Below are positions 18,905 through 27,396 of a DNA stretch of 64,000 nucleotides, piece after piece. Below the pieces are notes generated by a model. It searched no databases and was not told the DNA's origin. It worked only from the letters and a program-made list of their open reading frames with translations. The position numbers were made by a program, and so were the translations under genes. Source of the stretch: Thioclava atlantica (GTDB lineage: Bacteria > Pseudomonadota > Alphaproteobacteria > Rhodobacterales > Rhodobacteraceae); assembly GCF_000737065.1 (NCBI RefSeq), contig NZ_AQRC01000004.1, positions 124,001-188,000 of the forward strand, in the 5' to 3' direction. Position 1 is the stretch's first letter, and each line of letters opens with the position of its first letter.

Positions 18905-19864
18905 ATGGCGACCCCCGTCATCTACCTTCTCATCTTCGTCGCGGTGCTGCTGCTCGTCGAGGGGCTCTATCTTCTTGTCTTCGGCAAGTCGATCTCGCTG
19001 AACAAGCGCGTCAACCGCCGCCTCGAGATGCTCAATCGCGGCGACCGGCGCGAAGAGGTGCTCGAGCGGCTGCGCAAGGAGGCCAGCCAGCATACCAATG
19101 CGCGGACGATCCCATTCTATTCCCTCTTCGCCTCGAAAGCGCAGAAGGCCAATATCGCCTTCTCGCCGATCGCGCTGATCGGGATCATGGCGATGGGGTC
19201 CTTCTTCGCCTTCGTCGCCCTCTCGCTCACCTCCGAGGCCGGGATCTATATCCGGCTCATCCTTTCGGTCGGCATGGGCGTGGGCGGCGTCTATTTCTGG
19301 GTCAACTCGAAGGCCAAGAAACGCATGGGGCTGATGGAAGAACAGCTTCCCGACGCGGTCGAACTCATGGTCCGCAGCCTGCGCGTGGGCCACCCCTTCG
19401 CCTCGGCGATCCAGGCGGTGGCACGCGAGATCCCCGACCCGCTCGGCACCGAATTCGGCATCATCGCGGATGAGGCAGCCTACGGGCGCAACATCGCCGA
19501 GGCGCTCTCGGAAATGGCCGAACGCCTCGACATGCAGGACTTGCGCTTCCTCGCGGTCGCCGTGTCGATCCAGCAGACCTCGGGCGGCAACCTCGCCGAG
19601 GTCCTGGACGGCCTCTCCAAGGTGATCCGCTCGCGGTTCCGGCTGTTCCGCCGTGTGCGCGCGATCACCGCGGAACCGCGCTGGTCGGGCGTCTTCCTGT
19701 CCGCATTCCCGGTGGCGATCCTGGTGATCATCCAGGTCGTATCGCCGCATTATTATGACGACGTGAAAGGGACCTCTTCCTTCATCCCGATGGCGATCGT
19801 CGTCTTCGCCCTTCTCGGCGCGAACGTGATCTTCATGAAGATCATGACCACGATCAAGGTTTGA
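18905..19864 (+). CDS. tadB: Tad pilus inner-membrane platform protein TadB
   Basis: A 319-residue GspF-family membrane protein with one N-terminal helix, two helices around residues 85-140 and helices near the C-terminus. The T2SSF signature is visible in LPDAVELMVRSLRVGHPFASA and QTSGGNLAEVLDGLSKVIR. Together with TadC it forms the membrane platform turned by TadA. Tight spacing to tadA and tadC (10-11 bases). Confidence 0.94.
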   Translation: MATPVIYLLIFVAVLLLVEGLYLLVFGKSISLNKRVNRRLEMLNRGDRREEVLERLRKEASQHTNARTIPFYSLFASKAQKANIAFSPIALIGIMAMGSFFAFVALSLTSEAGIYIRLILSVGMGVGGVYFWVNSKAKKRMGLMEEQLPDAVELMVRSLRVGHPFASAIQAVAREIPDPLGTEFGIIADEAAYGRNIAEALSEMAERLDMQDLRFLAVAVSIQQTSGGNLAEVLDGLSKVIRSRFRLFRRVRAITAEPRWSGVFLSAFPVAILVIIQVVSPHYYDDVKGTSSFIPMAIVVFALLGANVIFMKIMTTIKV

Positions 19865-19874
19865 GGAGGCATCG

Positions 19875-20882
19875 ATGACTCTCGCCACCATCACCACGAT
19901 GCTGACCGACGCGCTCGGCCCGATGGGTCCGACCATCGCCCTGGCCGCCCTCGGCGGGCTGCTCGTGCTCGCCGCCCTGCCCTCGCTGCTGAAAAAACGC
20001 GAAGATCCGCTCGACCGGCTCAAGGCGAACGCCGCGCGTGCGAACGAACGCGACGGAAAGGATGGCAGAGCCGCCGAAAAGAACCGGCAGAAGCTGCGAG
20101 ATCAGGGATCGGACAAGCTCGAGAAATACGCGTCCTTCCTCGAACCGAAAAGCGCCGAGGAGATGTCGGAATCCCGCAAATGGCTGCAAAGCGCGGGCTA
20201 TCGGGGCGCCAATGCGGTGCGGACCTTCCACGCCGTGCAATTCGCGATGGGTCTGGGCCTGCTCTCGATCGGGGCTCTCTATGTCGTCATCATCGACACC
20301 ACGAGCGCCCAGAACCTGGACACGATCGGCACCGTCATGGCCACGCTGATCCCCGGCGCCATCGGGTATTACGCGCCGAAATACTGGGTGAACAAGCGCG
20401 TGAAGGCGCGTGTCGACGAGATCCAGAACGGTTTCCCCGATGCGCTCGACATGTTGCTCGTCTGTGTCGAGGCGGGGCAGTCTCTCGATCAGGGGATCAT
20501 CCGCGTCTCTCGCGAGCTGCATTCCTCCTACCCCGCCCTCTCCGAGGAATTCGCGATGGTCTCGCACGAGATCAAGGCGGGCCTCGAAAAGGCGGACGTG
20601 CTGCGCCGCTTCGGCGAACGCTCCGGCGTGGCGGATGTGGCGAGCTTCGTGACGGTGATGATCCAGTCGCAGCAATTCGGCACCTCGATCGCCGAGGCGC
20701 TGCGCCTCTATGCCGCCGACATGCGCGACAAGCGGATCATGCGCGCCGAAGAGGCCGCCAACAAGATCCCGACGAAAATGACGCTGGGCACGATGATGTT
20801 CACCGTCCCCCCGCTTCTCATCATCCTTGTCGGCCCCTCGATCCATGATATGCTCGAGAACTTCAAGAATATGGGCATGTAG
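19875..20882 (+). CDS. tadC: Tad pilus inner-membrane platform protein TadC
   Basis: A 335-residue GspF-family membrane protein, partner of TadB. FPDALDMLLVCVEAGQSLDQG and QSQQFGTSIAEALRLYA are the T2SSF core motifs. A charged cytoplasmic stretch (about residues 40-100) follows the first helix. The stop is 4 bases before the following TPR lipoprotein ATG. Confidence 0.94.
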   Translation: MTLATITTMLTDALGPMGPTIALAALGGLLVLAALPSLLKKREDPLDRLKANAARANERDGKDGRAAEKNRQKLRDQGSDKLEKYASFLEPKSAEEMSESRKWLQSAGYRGANAVRTFHAVQFAMGLGLLSIGALYVVIIDTTSAQNLDTIGTVMATLIPGAIGYYAPKYWVNKRVKARVDEIQNGFPDALDMLLVCVEAGQSLDQGIIRVSRELHSSYPALSEEFAMVSHEIKAGLEKADVLRRFGERSGVADVASFVTVMIQSQQFGTSIAEALRLYAADMRDKRIMRAEEAANKIPTKMTLGTMMFTVPPLLIILVGPSIHDMLENFKNMGM

Positions 20883-20886
20883 GCTG

Positions 20887-21456
20887 ATGTTTCGACCGCA
20901 TCGCGGCCACGCCCCGGCCGTATTGCTGATCCTCGCGCTGGCCGCCTGTTCCCCGGGCGGCCTTTCGGCCGAACGCGACGGCCTCTACCCCCCCGGCACG
21001 GATCCGAACGCCACGGCGGTCGACGGCCTGACCGTCGGGCACCGGCTGATGGCGGCGGGCGAATACGAGCTAGCGCTCGAGGCCTATTACCGGGCGGCCG
21101 CCGAACACGGGGCCACCGCTGAGGTGCTGTCCGGGATCGGGTCGGCGGATCTCAAGCTCGGACGCCTCAATCAAGCGGAAATGATCCTGCGGCGGGCCAC
21201 CGAAGTGGACGAGACCTTCGTGCCCGCCTGGAACAATCTGGGCGTCGTGCTGATGGAACGGGGCAAGTATCCCGAGGCCTCGCGGGTCTTCCAGACCGCC
21301 TTCGCCCTCGACAGTGGCCAATCGGACGCGATCCGGCAAAACCTGCGCCTGGCGCTCGCAAAACTCAAGAAACCCGACTACTCTCCCCCCCAGGACAGTC
21401 AGTTCAAGCTCGTCAGGAAAGGGGTCGGCGACTACCTTTTGCTGACGAAGCATTGA
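20887..21456 (+). CDS. tadD: Tad-locus TPR lipoprotein (TadD-like)
   Basis: A 189-residue predicted lipoprotein with lipobox LALAAC near residue 22. It has about three tetratricopeptide repeats (GEYELALEAYYRAAAEHG, LGRLNQAEMILRRATEVD, RGKYPEASRVFQTAFALD). TadD-type proteins act as pilotins or assembly scaffolds for the secretin. The chosen start is the ATG right after the tadC stop, which gives the signal peptide; an in-frame upstream ATG overlapping tadC is less likely. Confidence 0.87.
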   Translation: MFRPHRGHAPAVLLILALAACSPGGLSAERDGLYPPGTDPNATAVDGLTVGHRLMAAGEYELALEAYYRAAAEHGATAEVLSGIGSADLKLGRLNQAEMILRRATEVDETFVPAWNNLGVVLMERGKYPEASRVFQTAFALDSGQSDAIRQNLRLALAKLKKPDYSPPQDSQFKLVRKGVGDYLLLTKH

Positions 21457-21481
21457 GGCTCGAGCAAAAGGACGCACAAAC

Positions 21482-22354
21482 ATGCGCCACCCGATCTTCC
21501 TTGTCGCCCTTGCGGGCTGCGCGGTCGCACTCTCCGGCTGCATGGGCAACGGCAACGACGCCGAAGTCGCCCGCGCGATGAAGAGCGTCAATGCCATCGA
21601 CGCGACGAACCTTTCCGACATCATGCTGACGGTGGCCGACCCGAATGAGGCCGTCACCTATTTTCAGCGTACCGCGAAGGAACATCCCGACCGGATCGAC
21701 ATCCGCCGCGGCCTCGCGAAATCGCTGATCCGGGCGGACAAACCGGCGCAGTCCGCGAAGGTCTGGCAAGAGGTGATCGCGATGCCGGGCGCGACCCCCG
21801 ACGATCAACTGGGCCTCGCCGACGCGCAGCTCCGCTCGAACGACTGGGCAGGCGCGAAGAAGACGCTCGCCACGATCCCGCCCACCTATGAGACATTCGA
21901 CCGCTACCGGCTCGAGGCGATGGTCGCCGATAGCGAAAAGCAGTGGAAGAAAGCCGACAGCTTCTACGAGACCGCGGCCGGCATGACCACGAAACCCGCG
22001 GCGATCTACAACAACTGGGGCTTCTCGAAGCTCACCCGGGGCGATCCCGCCGGGGCCGAGAAGCTGTTCAAGGAGGCGTTGACCTACGCGCCCACGCGCT
22101 TCACCTTCAAGAACAATCTCGTGCTCGCGCGCGCAAGCCAGGGCAAGTACGACCTGCCGGTGATCCAGATGACGCAGACCGAGCGTGCGCAACTGCTCTA
22201 CACTGCGGGGCTCGCGGCGATCAAACGCGGTGACGTGACGATCGGGAAATCGTTGCTTCAGGACGCGATCGACACCAACCCCCAGTATTTCGCCGAGGCC
22301 GACCGGGCTCTCAAGGCGCTCGACTCGACGCCTTCGGCGGCGGTGAAAGGCTGA
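21482..22354 (+). CDS. Second Tad-locus TPR lipoprotein
   Basis: A 290-residue predicted lipoprotein with lipobox ALSGC (residue 20) and several TPR-like helix pairs (for example PDRIDIRRGLAKSLIRADKPA and GDPAGAEKLFKEALTYAP). It follows the first TPR lipoprotein by 25 bases and precedes the prepilin peptidase by 5. Probably another periplasmic scaffold of the pilus. Having two TPR lipoproteins in tandem is common in Rhodobacterales tad loci. Confidence 0.85.
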   Translation: MRHPIFLVALAGCAVALSGCMGNGNDAEVARAMKSVNAIDATNLSDIMLTVADPNEAVTYFQRTAKEHPDRIDIRRGLAKSLIRADKPAQSAKVWQEVIAMPGATPDDQLGLADAQLRSNDWAGAKKTLATIPPTYETFDRYRLEAMVADSEKQWKKADSFYETAAGMTTKPAAIYNNWGFSKLTRGDPAGAEKLFKEALTYAPTRFTFKNNLVLARASQGKYDLPVIQMTQTERAQLLYTAGLAAIKRGDVTIGKSLLQDAIDTNPQYFAEADRALKALDSTPSAAVKG

Positions 22355-22359
22355 GGCCA

Positions 22360-22860
22360 GTGCTCGGCCTTTCGCCTCAAGCCTCTGCCCTCGTCTTTCT
22401 CGTGCTGATCACGCCGATCTGCGGCTGGGTCGTCTTCACCGATCTGAAATTCATGAAGATCCGGAACAAGGCGGTGCTTGCGCTCCTTGGGGTCTTCGCA
22501 GTTGCGGGTCCGTTTCTGCTGCCGCTCGATACCTATGCCTGGCGCTGGAGCCATGCTCTGGTGGTCTTCGCGATCGGGTTCGTCCTCAACCAGATCGCCC
22601 ATTTCGGCGCCGGGGACGCGAAATTCGCCGCGGCCGCCGCGCCCTTCTTCTCGCATGCGCCGCTCGATATCGAACTCGCGATCCTTCTTCTCTGCGTCCT
22701 TCTTCTCGCCGCCTTCACCGCACACCGGATCTTGCGCGCGGTGCCCGGCATTGTCGCGATGGCGCCCGATTGGGTGAGCTGGAAGCGCAAGGATTTCCCG
22801 TTCGGCCTCGCGCTCGTCGGCACGCTCTGGGGTTATCTGCTGATCGTCGCGCTCGCCTGA
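22360..22860 (+). CDS. cpaA: Prepilin peptidase TadV/CpaA
   Basis: A 166-residue polytopic aspartyl protease of the A24 family. The first catalytic aspartate is in FTDLKFMKIRN and the second in the FGAGDAKF (GxGD) motif. It cuts the leader of the two Flp pilins after glycine. The start is a GTG preceded by GAGG, 5 bases after the upstream stop. The last 28 bases overlap the 3' end of the convergent GT-C-like gene. Confidence 0.92.
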   Translation: MLGLSPQASALVFLVLITPICGWVVFTDLKFMKIRNKAVLALLGVFAVAGPFLLPLDTYAWRWSHALVVFAIGFVLNQIAHFGAGDAKFAAAAAPFFSHAPLDIELAILLLCVLLLAAFTAHRILRAVPGIVAMAPDWVSWKRKDFPFGLALVGTLWGYLLIVALA

Positions 22861-24563
22861 GCCGTCGGCGCGTCAGAGCCTCCGCGCGGCGCGGTCAGAC
22901 CGAAGAGAATGAACGCCTGATTGCGCATCACCTGATCGAGTTTCCACCCCCGCCCGAGCGCCGTGTTGACGAGCACGTTGCGTGACTGAAGGATGTTCGG
23001 ACAGAGCGGCACCAGGAGGTAATCGGCATTCTCCATTCCCGGGGTGCCGGAATAGTACCACGGCGCGGCCCCCTCGACCGGCGGGAAATCCCCGTACATC
23101 CAGAGCGCTGAATACAGATCCGCGGTCACGATGCGCTTGCCCGCATAGCCCGCCTGCATCAGATCATCCGCAGCCTTCTCGAACCACGCGTTGAAACCAC
23201 CCTGGCTTTCGCATCCCGGGAGTTTCTCGCCATTGATCTCGATCGGCTTCTCGAGAGGCTCGCCCTCGCTGCCGGTCGCCCTGCTCGGGTCTTCATAGCG
23301 ATCGGCGAAGGTTTCGTAAGGCTCGCCGGGGTCGTCCCAACCTTGCGTGACGACCACCTTGTAGGCACGCGGTGCGGCGACCAGAACGTCGCTTCCCCGA
23401 GGCCCCATTCTGGGAAGCAGCGGCACCTGCTCCGTCGCGTGGTCGGCAAAGAGCCGCAACGGGCTCCACGCCATGTTGAGCACCGAGGGGAGGATAAAGG
23501 CCAGAGCGGCAACGCCGTTCACCAGAAGAAGCTGCCGCAGGGGCCAGCCGAAGCGGTTGGCGAGGCCTTCTTCCGGGCGCAGGAGGAACGCGAACAGGCC
23601 CAGCAGCATCAGCCATTGGGGATCGTTGCCGTAATTCTGATAGGTCACATAGAAGAAGGAGGGGGCAAGCAGCAACAGAGCCAGACCTTCGGTCAGCCGG
23701 CCGGCCTGGCGCAGGAAGATCACCGTCGCCATCAGCACCCACGACCCGCCCAGGTAGGCGGGCGCTCCAACGATTCCCGCAAGCGGAAGCCCCGGCGCCG
23801 CCCGCGTGACGGATTGCGCCACGTCGATCAGGTCGCGGAGATAGGCAACCCAGTAGCCCGTGCCGAGCAAGGCGGTGGTCACGGCCAGAACCGCCAGACC
23901 GCTGAGCGTCGCCGCGAGGATCATCACCTTTCCGCGGCGTGCGATCAGGATGAGCAGGACCGGGGGAAAGAACGCCACCGCATAGGTCGCCTTGAGAAGT
24001 GCGAGCGCCGCGAAGGACAGCCCGATCAGCGCGCCGTCGAGCCAAGGGCGCGCATGGCCCTTCGGTTCGAGCATCGCAAGGGGGAGCGCGATGAAACTCA
24101 GCGCCCAGGCCCAACGGTTATAGGACATCGACAGCGAAATCGCCGCGTTGGAGGTGCCATGCACGAGCGCGAGGATCTCGATCAGCACCAGCGCCGCATA
24201 GGCCCACGCCGTCCAGCCGGCGAAACGGGAGGTCGCGACCCGCAGGATCGGCAGGAAAAGCAGAACGGCAAGCGTCGCCTGTGCCGCGGCGAAGGCCATC
24301 CCGAACCCGAGACCCGCCTTGACGAAAACCGCGATCGGAAGCACCGAAAGGATCCCGAGCGGGGTCATGAAATCCAGATGCGGAAGGAGCCCCTTTTCGG
24401 CGATGCGGAACACCATATCCGCGAGCTGGAGCGCATCGCCCTCATGCTTGCCGAGGATCAGGGCGCCCTTGAGGAAGGGGAGAACGCCCAGCACGACCGA
24501 AAGCACGGCCATTGCGACAGCCAGACGGACCGGATTTGTACCGGTTTCTCGACAATCCTGCAT
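22833..24563 (-). CDS. Polytopic GT-C-like membrane protein, possible glycosyltransferase
   Basis: A 576-residue protein with roughly ten transmembrane helices in the first 400 residues and a soluble C-terminal domain (about 400-576). After the first helix it has the acidic motif GKHEGDAL followed by PHLDFMTPLGIL, the layout of GT-C glycosyltransferases that use lipid-linked sugar donors (ArnT/GT39-like). The family assignment is by topology and this motif only. It is convergent with cpaA and divergent from the AAA ATPase, so it may glycosylate pilin or surface glycans. The start MQDCRETGTNPV gives a natural first helix; an upstream extension would run into the AAA ATPase gene. Confidence 0.6.
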   Translation of the reverse strand: MQDCRETGTNPVRLAVAMAVLSVVLGVLPFLKGALILGKHEGDALQLADMVFRIAEKGLLPHLDFMTPLGILSVLPIAVFVKAGLGFGMAFAAAQATLAVLLFLPILRVATSRFAGWTAWAYAALVLIEILALVHGTSNAAISLSMSYNRWAWALSFIALPLAMLEPKGHARPWLDGALIGLSFAALALLKATYAVAFFPPVLLILIARRGKVMILAATLSGLAVLAVTTALLGTGYWVAYLRDLIDVAQSVTRAAPGLPLAGIVGAPAYLGGSWVLMATVIFLRQAGRLTEGLALLLLAPSFFYVTYQNYGNDPQWLMLLGLFAFLLRPEEGLANRFGWPLRQLLLVNGVAALAFILPSVLNMAWSPLRLFADHATEQVPLLPRMGPRGSDVLVAAPRAYKVVVTQGWDDPGEPYETFADRYEDPSRATGSEGEPLEKPIEINGEKLPGCESQGGFNAWFEKAADDLMQAGYAGKRIVTADLYSALWMYGDFPPVEGAAPWYYSGTPGMENADYLLVPLCPNILQSRNVLVNTALGRGWKLDQVMRNQAFILFGLTAPRGGSDAPTAQASATISR

Positions 24564-24611
24564 CAATGCCCCTTCGTTTCGCGGTTTTTCCACCTTTTGG
24601 CCACAATAGCC

Positions 24612-24624
24612 CTGCAAATTGCAG
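24612..24624. promoter_or_regulatory. 13-bp perfect palindrome in the divergent promoter region
   Basis: CTGCAAATTGCAG has two 6-bp arms around a central A and lies in the 169-base gap between the GT-C-like gene (minus) and the AAA ATPase gene (plus). Its symmetry and place suggest an operator for a dimeric regulator, but none is identified. Confidence 0.35.
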
Positions 24625-24732
24625 CTTGGAAATGGTTTTGGACACCAATTGCGACGATGCGATGGCGTCACGAAGGAAAACCATGAACGACGGCATGACC
24701 TGCGATCAGGGGCGGGAAAGGGGAACGAGAAG

Positions 24733-26043
24733 ATGAACATGATGGCCGCGAATGTCATCGCACCGAACCAGCCGCGCACGCTGGAGGATACCGGGCTGAA
24801 CCCGGTGATGATGCGGGATCTGCTGCTCAAGACGATGTTTCGCAGCAATACCGATACGGCCTCGGCCCTGTCGAAGCTGCTCTGCCTGCCGATCACGCTC
24901 ACCCAGGATCTGATCGACATGTGCCGCAAGCAGGGGCTCGTCGAGGCGATGGGCACGCTGCACGCCAATTCGGGCGGCGAGATGGGCTTCCAGCTTTCCG
25001 ATACCGGCAAGGCCCGTGCGCTCGATGCGCTCGGCCAGTCGGAGTATTTCGGCGCGATGCCCGTTCCCCTGACGATGTATCGCGAGCAGGTCAAGCGTCA
25101 GTCGATCCGCAACATCCAGCTCTCCCGCCAGCAGCTTCTGGGTGCGATGGGCCACCTGGTTCTCCCGCCGACCCTGATCGACCAGCTCGGACCGGCGGTC
25201 TCCTCGGGCCGCTCGATCCTGATGTACGGCCCGCCCGGCAACGGGAAATCCTCGATCTCGAACGGCATCCGCGACGCGATCGGCGACAATATCTATATCC
25301 CGCGCGCGGTCGAATATGCGGGCCAGGTGATCACCGTCTTCGATCCGATCGTGCACACGCCCGCCCCGCTGCCCGAAGAAGATCCGATGGCGCTGCGCAA
25401 GCGCGGCGTCCAGTTCGACAACCGCTACGTCTATTGCGAGCGCCCCACCGTCATCACCGGTGGTGAGCTCTCTCTCGACATGCTCGATCTGAAATACAAC
25501 GCGACCGCGCGCACCTATACCGCGCCCCTCCAGCTCAAGTCATCGGGCGGCGTCTTCATCGTCGACGACCTCGGCCGCCAGGCCGAACCGCCGCAGAAAC
25601 TCGTGAACCGCTGGATCGTCCCGCTCGAGGAAAACCGCGATATCCTCTCGCTGCAATCGGGCGAGAAATTCGAGGTTCCCTTCGATACGCTGGTGATCTT
25701 CTCGACCAACTTCCACCCCAACGAGATCTTCGACAAGGCGGCGCTGCGCCGGATCTTCTTCAAGATCAAGATCGACGGGCCGGACCAGGCGGGCTTCCTC
25801 AAGATTTTCCAGATGGTCGCGAAGAAGCGCAACATTCCGCTCGACGAGAAGGCGCTGCTGCACCTGCTCAAGGTCAAGTACCCCACGATCGACAATATCT
25901 ACGCGAACTACCAGCCGATCTTCCTGATCGACCAGATCATCTCGATCTGCGAGTTCGAGGGCATCCCCTACCAGATGACGCCCGAGCTGATCGACCGTGC
26001 CTGGTCCAACATGTTCGTGCGCGAGGAAACCATCGTTCACTGA
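24733..26043 (+). CDS. AAA-family ATPase beside the Tad locus
   Basis: A 436-residue protein. The N-terminal part (about 1-150) resembles a small helix-turn-helix-like domain (LCLPITLTQDLIDMCRKQGLVE) and the AAA domain follows. Walker A is YGPPGNGKSSISN and Walker B is GVFIVDDLGRQ; sensor and arginine-containing segments (FSTNFHPNEIF, KAALRRIFFKI) are seen. The substrate is unknown; a chaperone- or regulator-type role is likely. The ATG chosen follows an AGAAG purine stretch. It lies downstream of the Tad genes, divergent from the GT-C-like gene and followed by a terminator. Confidence 0.82.
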   Translation: MNMMAANVIAPNQPRTLEDTGLNPVMMRDLLLKTMFRSNTDTASALSKLLCLPITLTQDLIDMCRKQGLVEAMGTLHANSGGEMGFQLSDTGKARALDALGQSEYFGAMPVPLTMYREQVKRQSIRNIQLSRQQLLGAMGHLVLPPTLIDQLGPAVSSGRSILMYGPPGNGKSSISNGIRDAIGDNIYIPRAVEYAGQVITVFDPIVHTPAPLPEEDPMALRKRGVQFDNRYVYCERPTVITGGELSLDMLDLKYNATARTYTAPLQLKSSGGVFIVDDLGRQAEPPQKLVNRWIVPLEENRDILSLQSGEKFEVPFDTLVIFSTNFHPNEIFDKAALRRIFFKIKIDGPDQAGFLKIFQMVAKKRNIPLDEKALLHLLKVKYPTIDNIYANYQPIFLIDQIISICEFEGIPYQMTPELIDRAWSNMFVREETIVH

Positions 26044-26067
26044 GCCCGCTCCCCGGCCCCGATGCGA

Positions 26068-26100
26068 AACGCCGTCCCCGGATCGGAGGACGGCGTTTTC
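26068..26100. terminator. Bidirectional hairpin between AAA ATPase and folD
   Basis: AACGCCGTCC (26068-26077) and GGACGGCGTT (26088-26097) form a perfect 10-bp stem, followed by TTTTC on the plus strand. It can end transcription from the AAA ATPase and possibly from the convergent folD. Confidence 0.78.
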
Positions 26101-26121
26101 CGTTTCGGCAATTGCCTGGGA

Positions 26122-27024
26122 TCAGGCGGTCAGCCCTTCCGGCTCCGGCAGGTTGTTCGCACGGCAGCAGGCAGTGACGGTGTTTGCCAGCAGGCAGGCG
26201 ATGGTCATCGGCCCGACCCCGCCCGGAACCGGGGTGATCGCCCCTGCGACCTGCGCGGCGCTTGCAAACTCCACATCACCCACGAGGCGGGTCTTGCCCT
26301 CCCCCTTCTCGGGAGCAGGAACCCGGTTGATACCGACATCGATCACCGTCGCGCCGGGCTTCACCCAGTCGCCCGGAATCATCTCCGGGCGCCCCACGGC
26401 GGCGACGAGGATATCGGCAGTGCGGCAGACCGCGGCCAGATCCTTCGTCCGGCTATGGGCGATGGTCACGGTGCAGCTGTCGCGCAAAAGGAGCTGGGCC
26501 ATCGGCTTTCCGACGATGTTCGAGCGTCCCACGACCACGGCATTGAGCCCCGAGAGGCTTCCCAGATGATCGCGCAGCATCATCAGGCAACCCAGCGGCG
26601 TGCAGGGCACCATCGCCTTCTGCCCGGTCCCCAGAAGCCCGACATTGAGAATGTGGAACCCGTCCACGTCCTTCGCCGGATCGATCGCGTTGATCACCTT
26701 CTCGTCGTCGATATGCCCGGGTAGCGGCAATTGCACGAGAATGCCATGCACTGCCGGATCGGCATTGAGCCGCTCGACCAACGCCAGAAGATCGGCCTCG
26801 CTCGTCTCGGCGGGCAGGCGGTGCTCGTAGGAATTCATCCCCGTCTCGAGCGTCTGCTTGCCCTTGTTGCGCACATAGACCTCGGAGGCCGGATCATCGC
26901 CGACCAGCACCACGGCGAGACCCGGCGTGATCGCGTGCACTTCCTTGAGGCGGCTCACATGGCCCGCAACTTTCTCGCGCACTTCGGCCGCGAAGGCCTT
27001 GCCGTCGATGATCTTCGCGCTCAT
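26122..27024 (-). CDS. folD: Methylenetetrahydrofolate dehydrogenase/cyclohydrolase FolD
   Basis: A 300-residue bifunctional one-carbon enzyme that interconverts 5,10-methylene-, methenyl- and 10-formyl-THF with NADP. It shows [21 protein letters not shown] (the catalytic K is in the Y-x3-K motif), [22 protein letters not shown] and [18 protein letters not shown]. The start MSAKIIDGK overlaps the chorismate mutase stop by 4 bases. With fhs upstream it completes a formate-to-methylene-THF route. Confidence 0.96.
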   Translation of the reverse strand: MSAKIIDGKAFAAEVREKVAGHVSRLKEVHAITPGLAVVLVGDDPASEVYVRNKGKQTLETGMNSYEHRLPAETSEADLLALVERLNADPAVHGILVQLPLPGHIDDEKVINAIDPAKDVDGFHILNVGLLGTGQKAMVPCTPLGCLMMLRDHLGSLSGLNAVVVGRSNIVGKPMAQLLLRDSCTVTIAHSRTKDLAAVCRTADILVAAVGRPEMIPGDWVKPGATVIDVGINRVPAPEKGEGKTRLVGDVEFASAAQVAGAITPVPGGVGPMTIACLLANTVTACCRANNLPEPEGLTA

Positions 27025-27329
27025 GCCTGATCCCCCTTGCCCAGAACCTTCTCTTCTTCGGCGATGAAATATTCGATCATCTCGTGCCAAAGCCGCTCGG
27101 CGAGCGCGGGGTCGAGCCCCGTCTCGACCGCCATCTGCTTCACATGCGACTTAACCGCCTCGACCCGGTCGGGCAGACGCGCAGCCAGACCGTCGCGTTG
27201 CTTGATCTGCGCCACCCGCGACACGATCTTCGCGCGATCCGCGAGGCGCGCGATCAGCTCGGCGTCGAGAGCGTCGATCATCTCGCGCGCCTGCGCGAGG
27301 GTCTCGATACGGGAGGCGTCAACCATCAC
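27021..27329 (-). CDS. Chorismate mutase, AroQ type
   Basis: A 102-residue all-helical AroQ-class chorismate mutase. It has the conserved pattern [26 protein letters not shown] near the N-terminus and a catalytic-type RVEAVKSHV...[14 protein letters not shown] toward the C-terminus. It rearranges chorismate to prephenate for phenylalanine and tyrosine. It is translationally coupled to folD (4-base overlap) and lies 67 bases after fhs, an unusual place for an aromatic-pathway enzyme. No signal peptide, so it is cytoplasmic. Confidence 0.88.
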   Translation of the reverse strand: MMVDASRIETLAQAREMIDALDAELIARLADRAKIVSRVAQIKQRDGLAARLPDRVEAVKSHVKQMAVETGLDPALAERLWHEMIEYFIAEEEKVLGKGDQA

Positions 27330-27396
27330 TCGCTCCGTTCTGCTGGATTCCCGCCCCCTATCGCACCTCGCCGGGCAAGGCTCAAGCCCGCTCGGG

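Noticed and set aside
24564-25094. Longer N-terminus for the GT-C-like gene reaching to 25094
   Set aside because: It would overlap a clear AAA ATPase gene on the other strand and lacks coding features.
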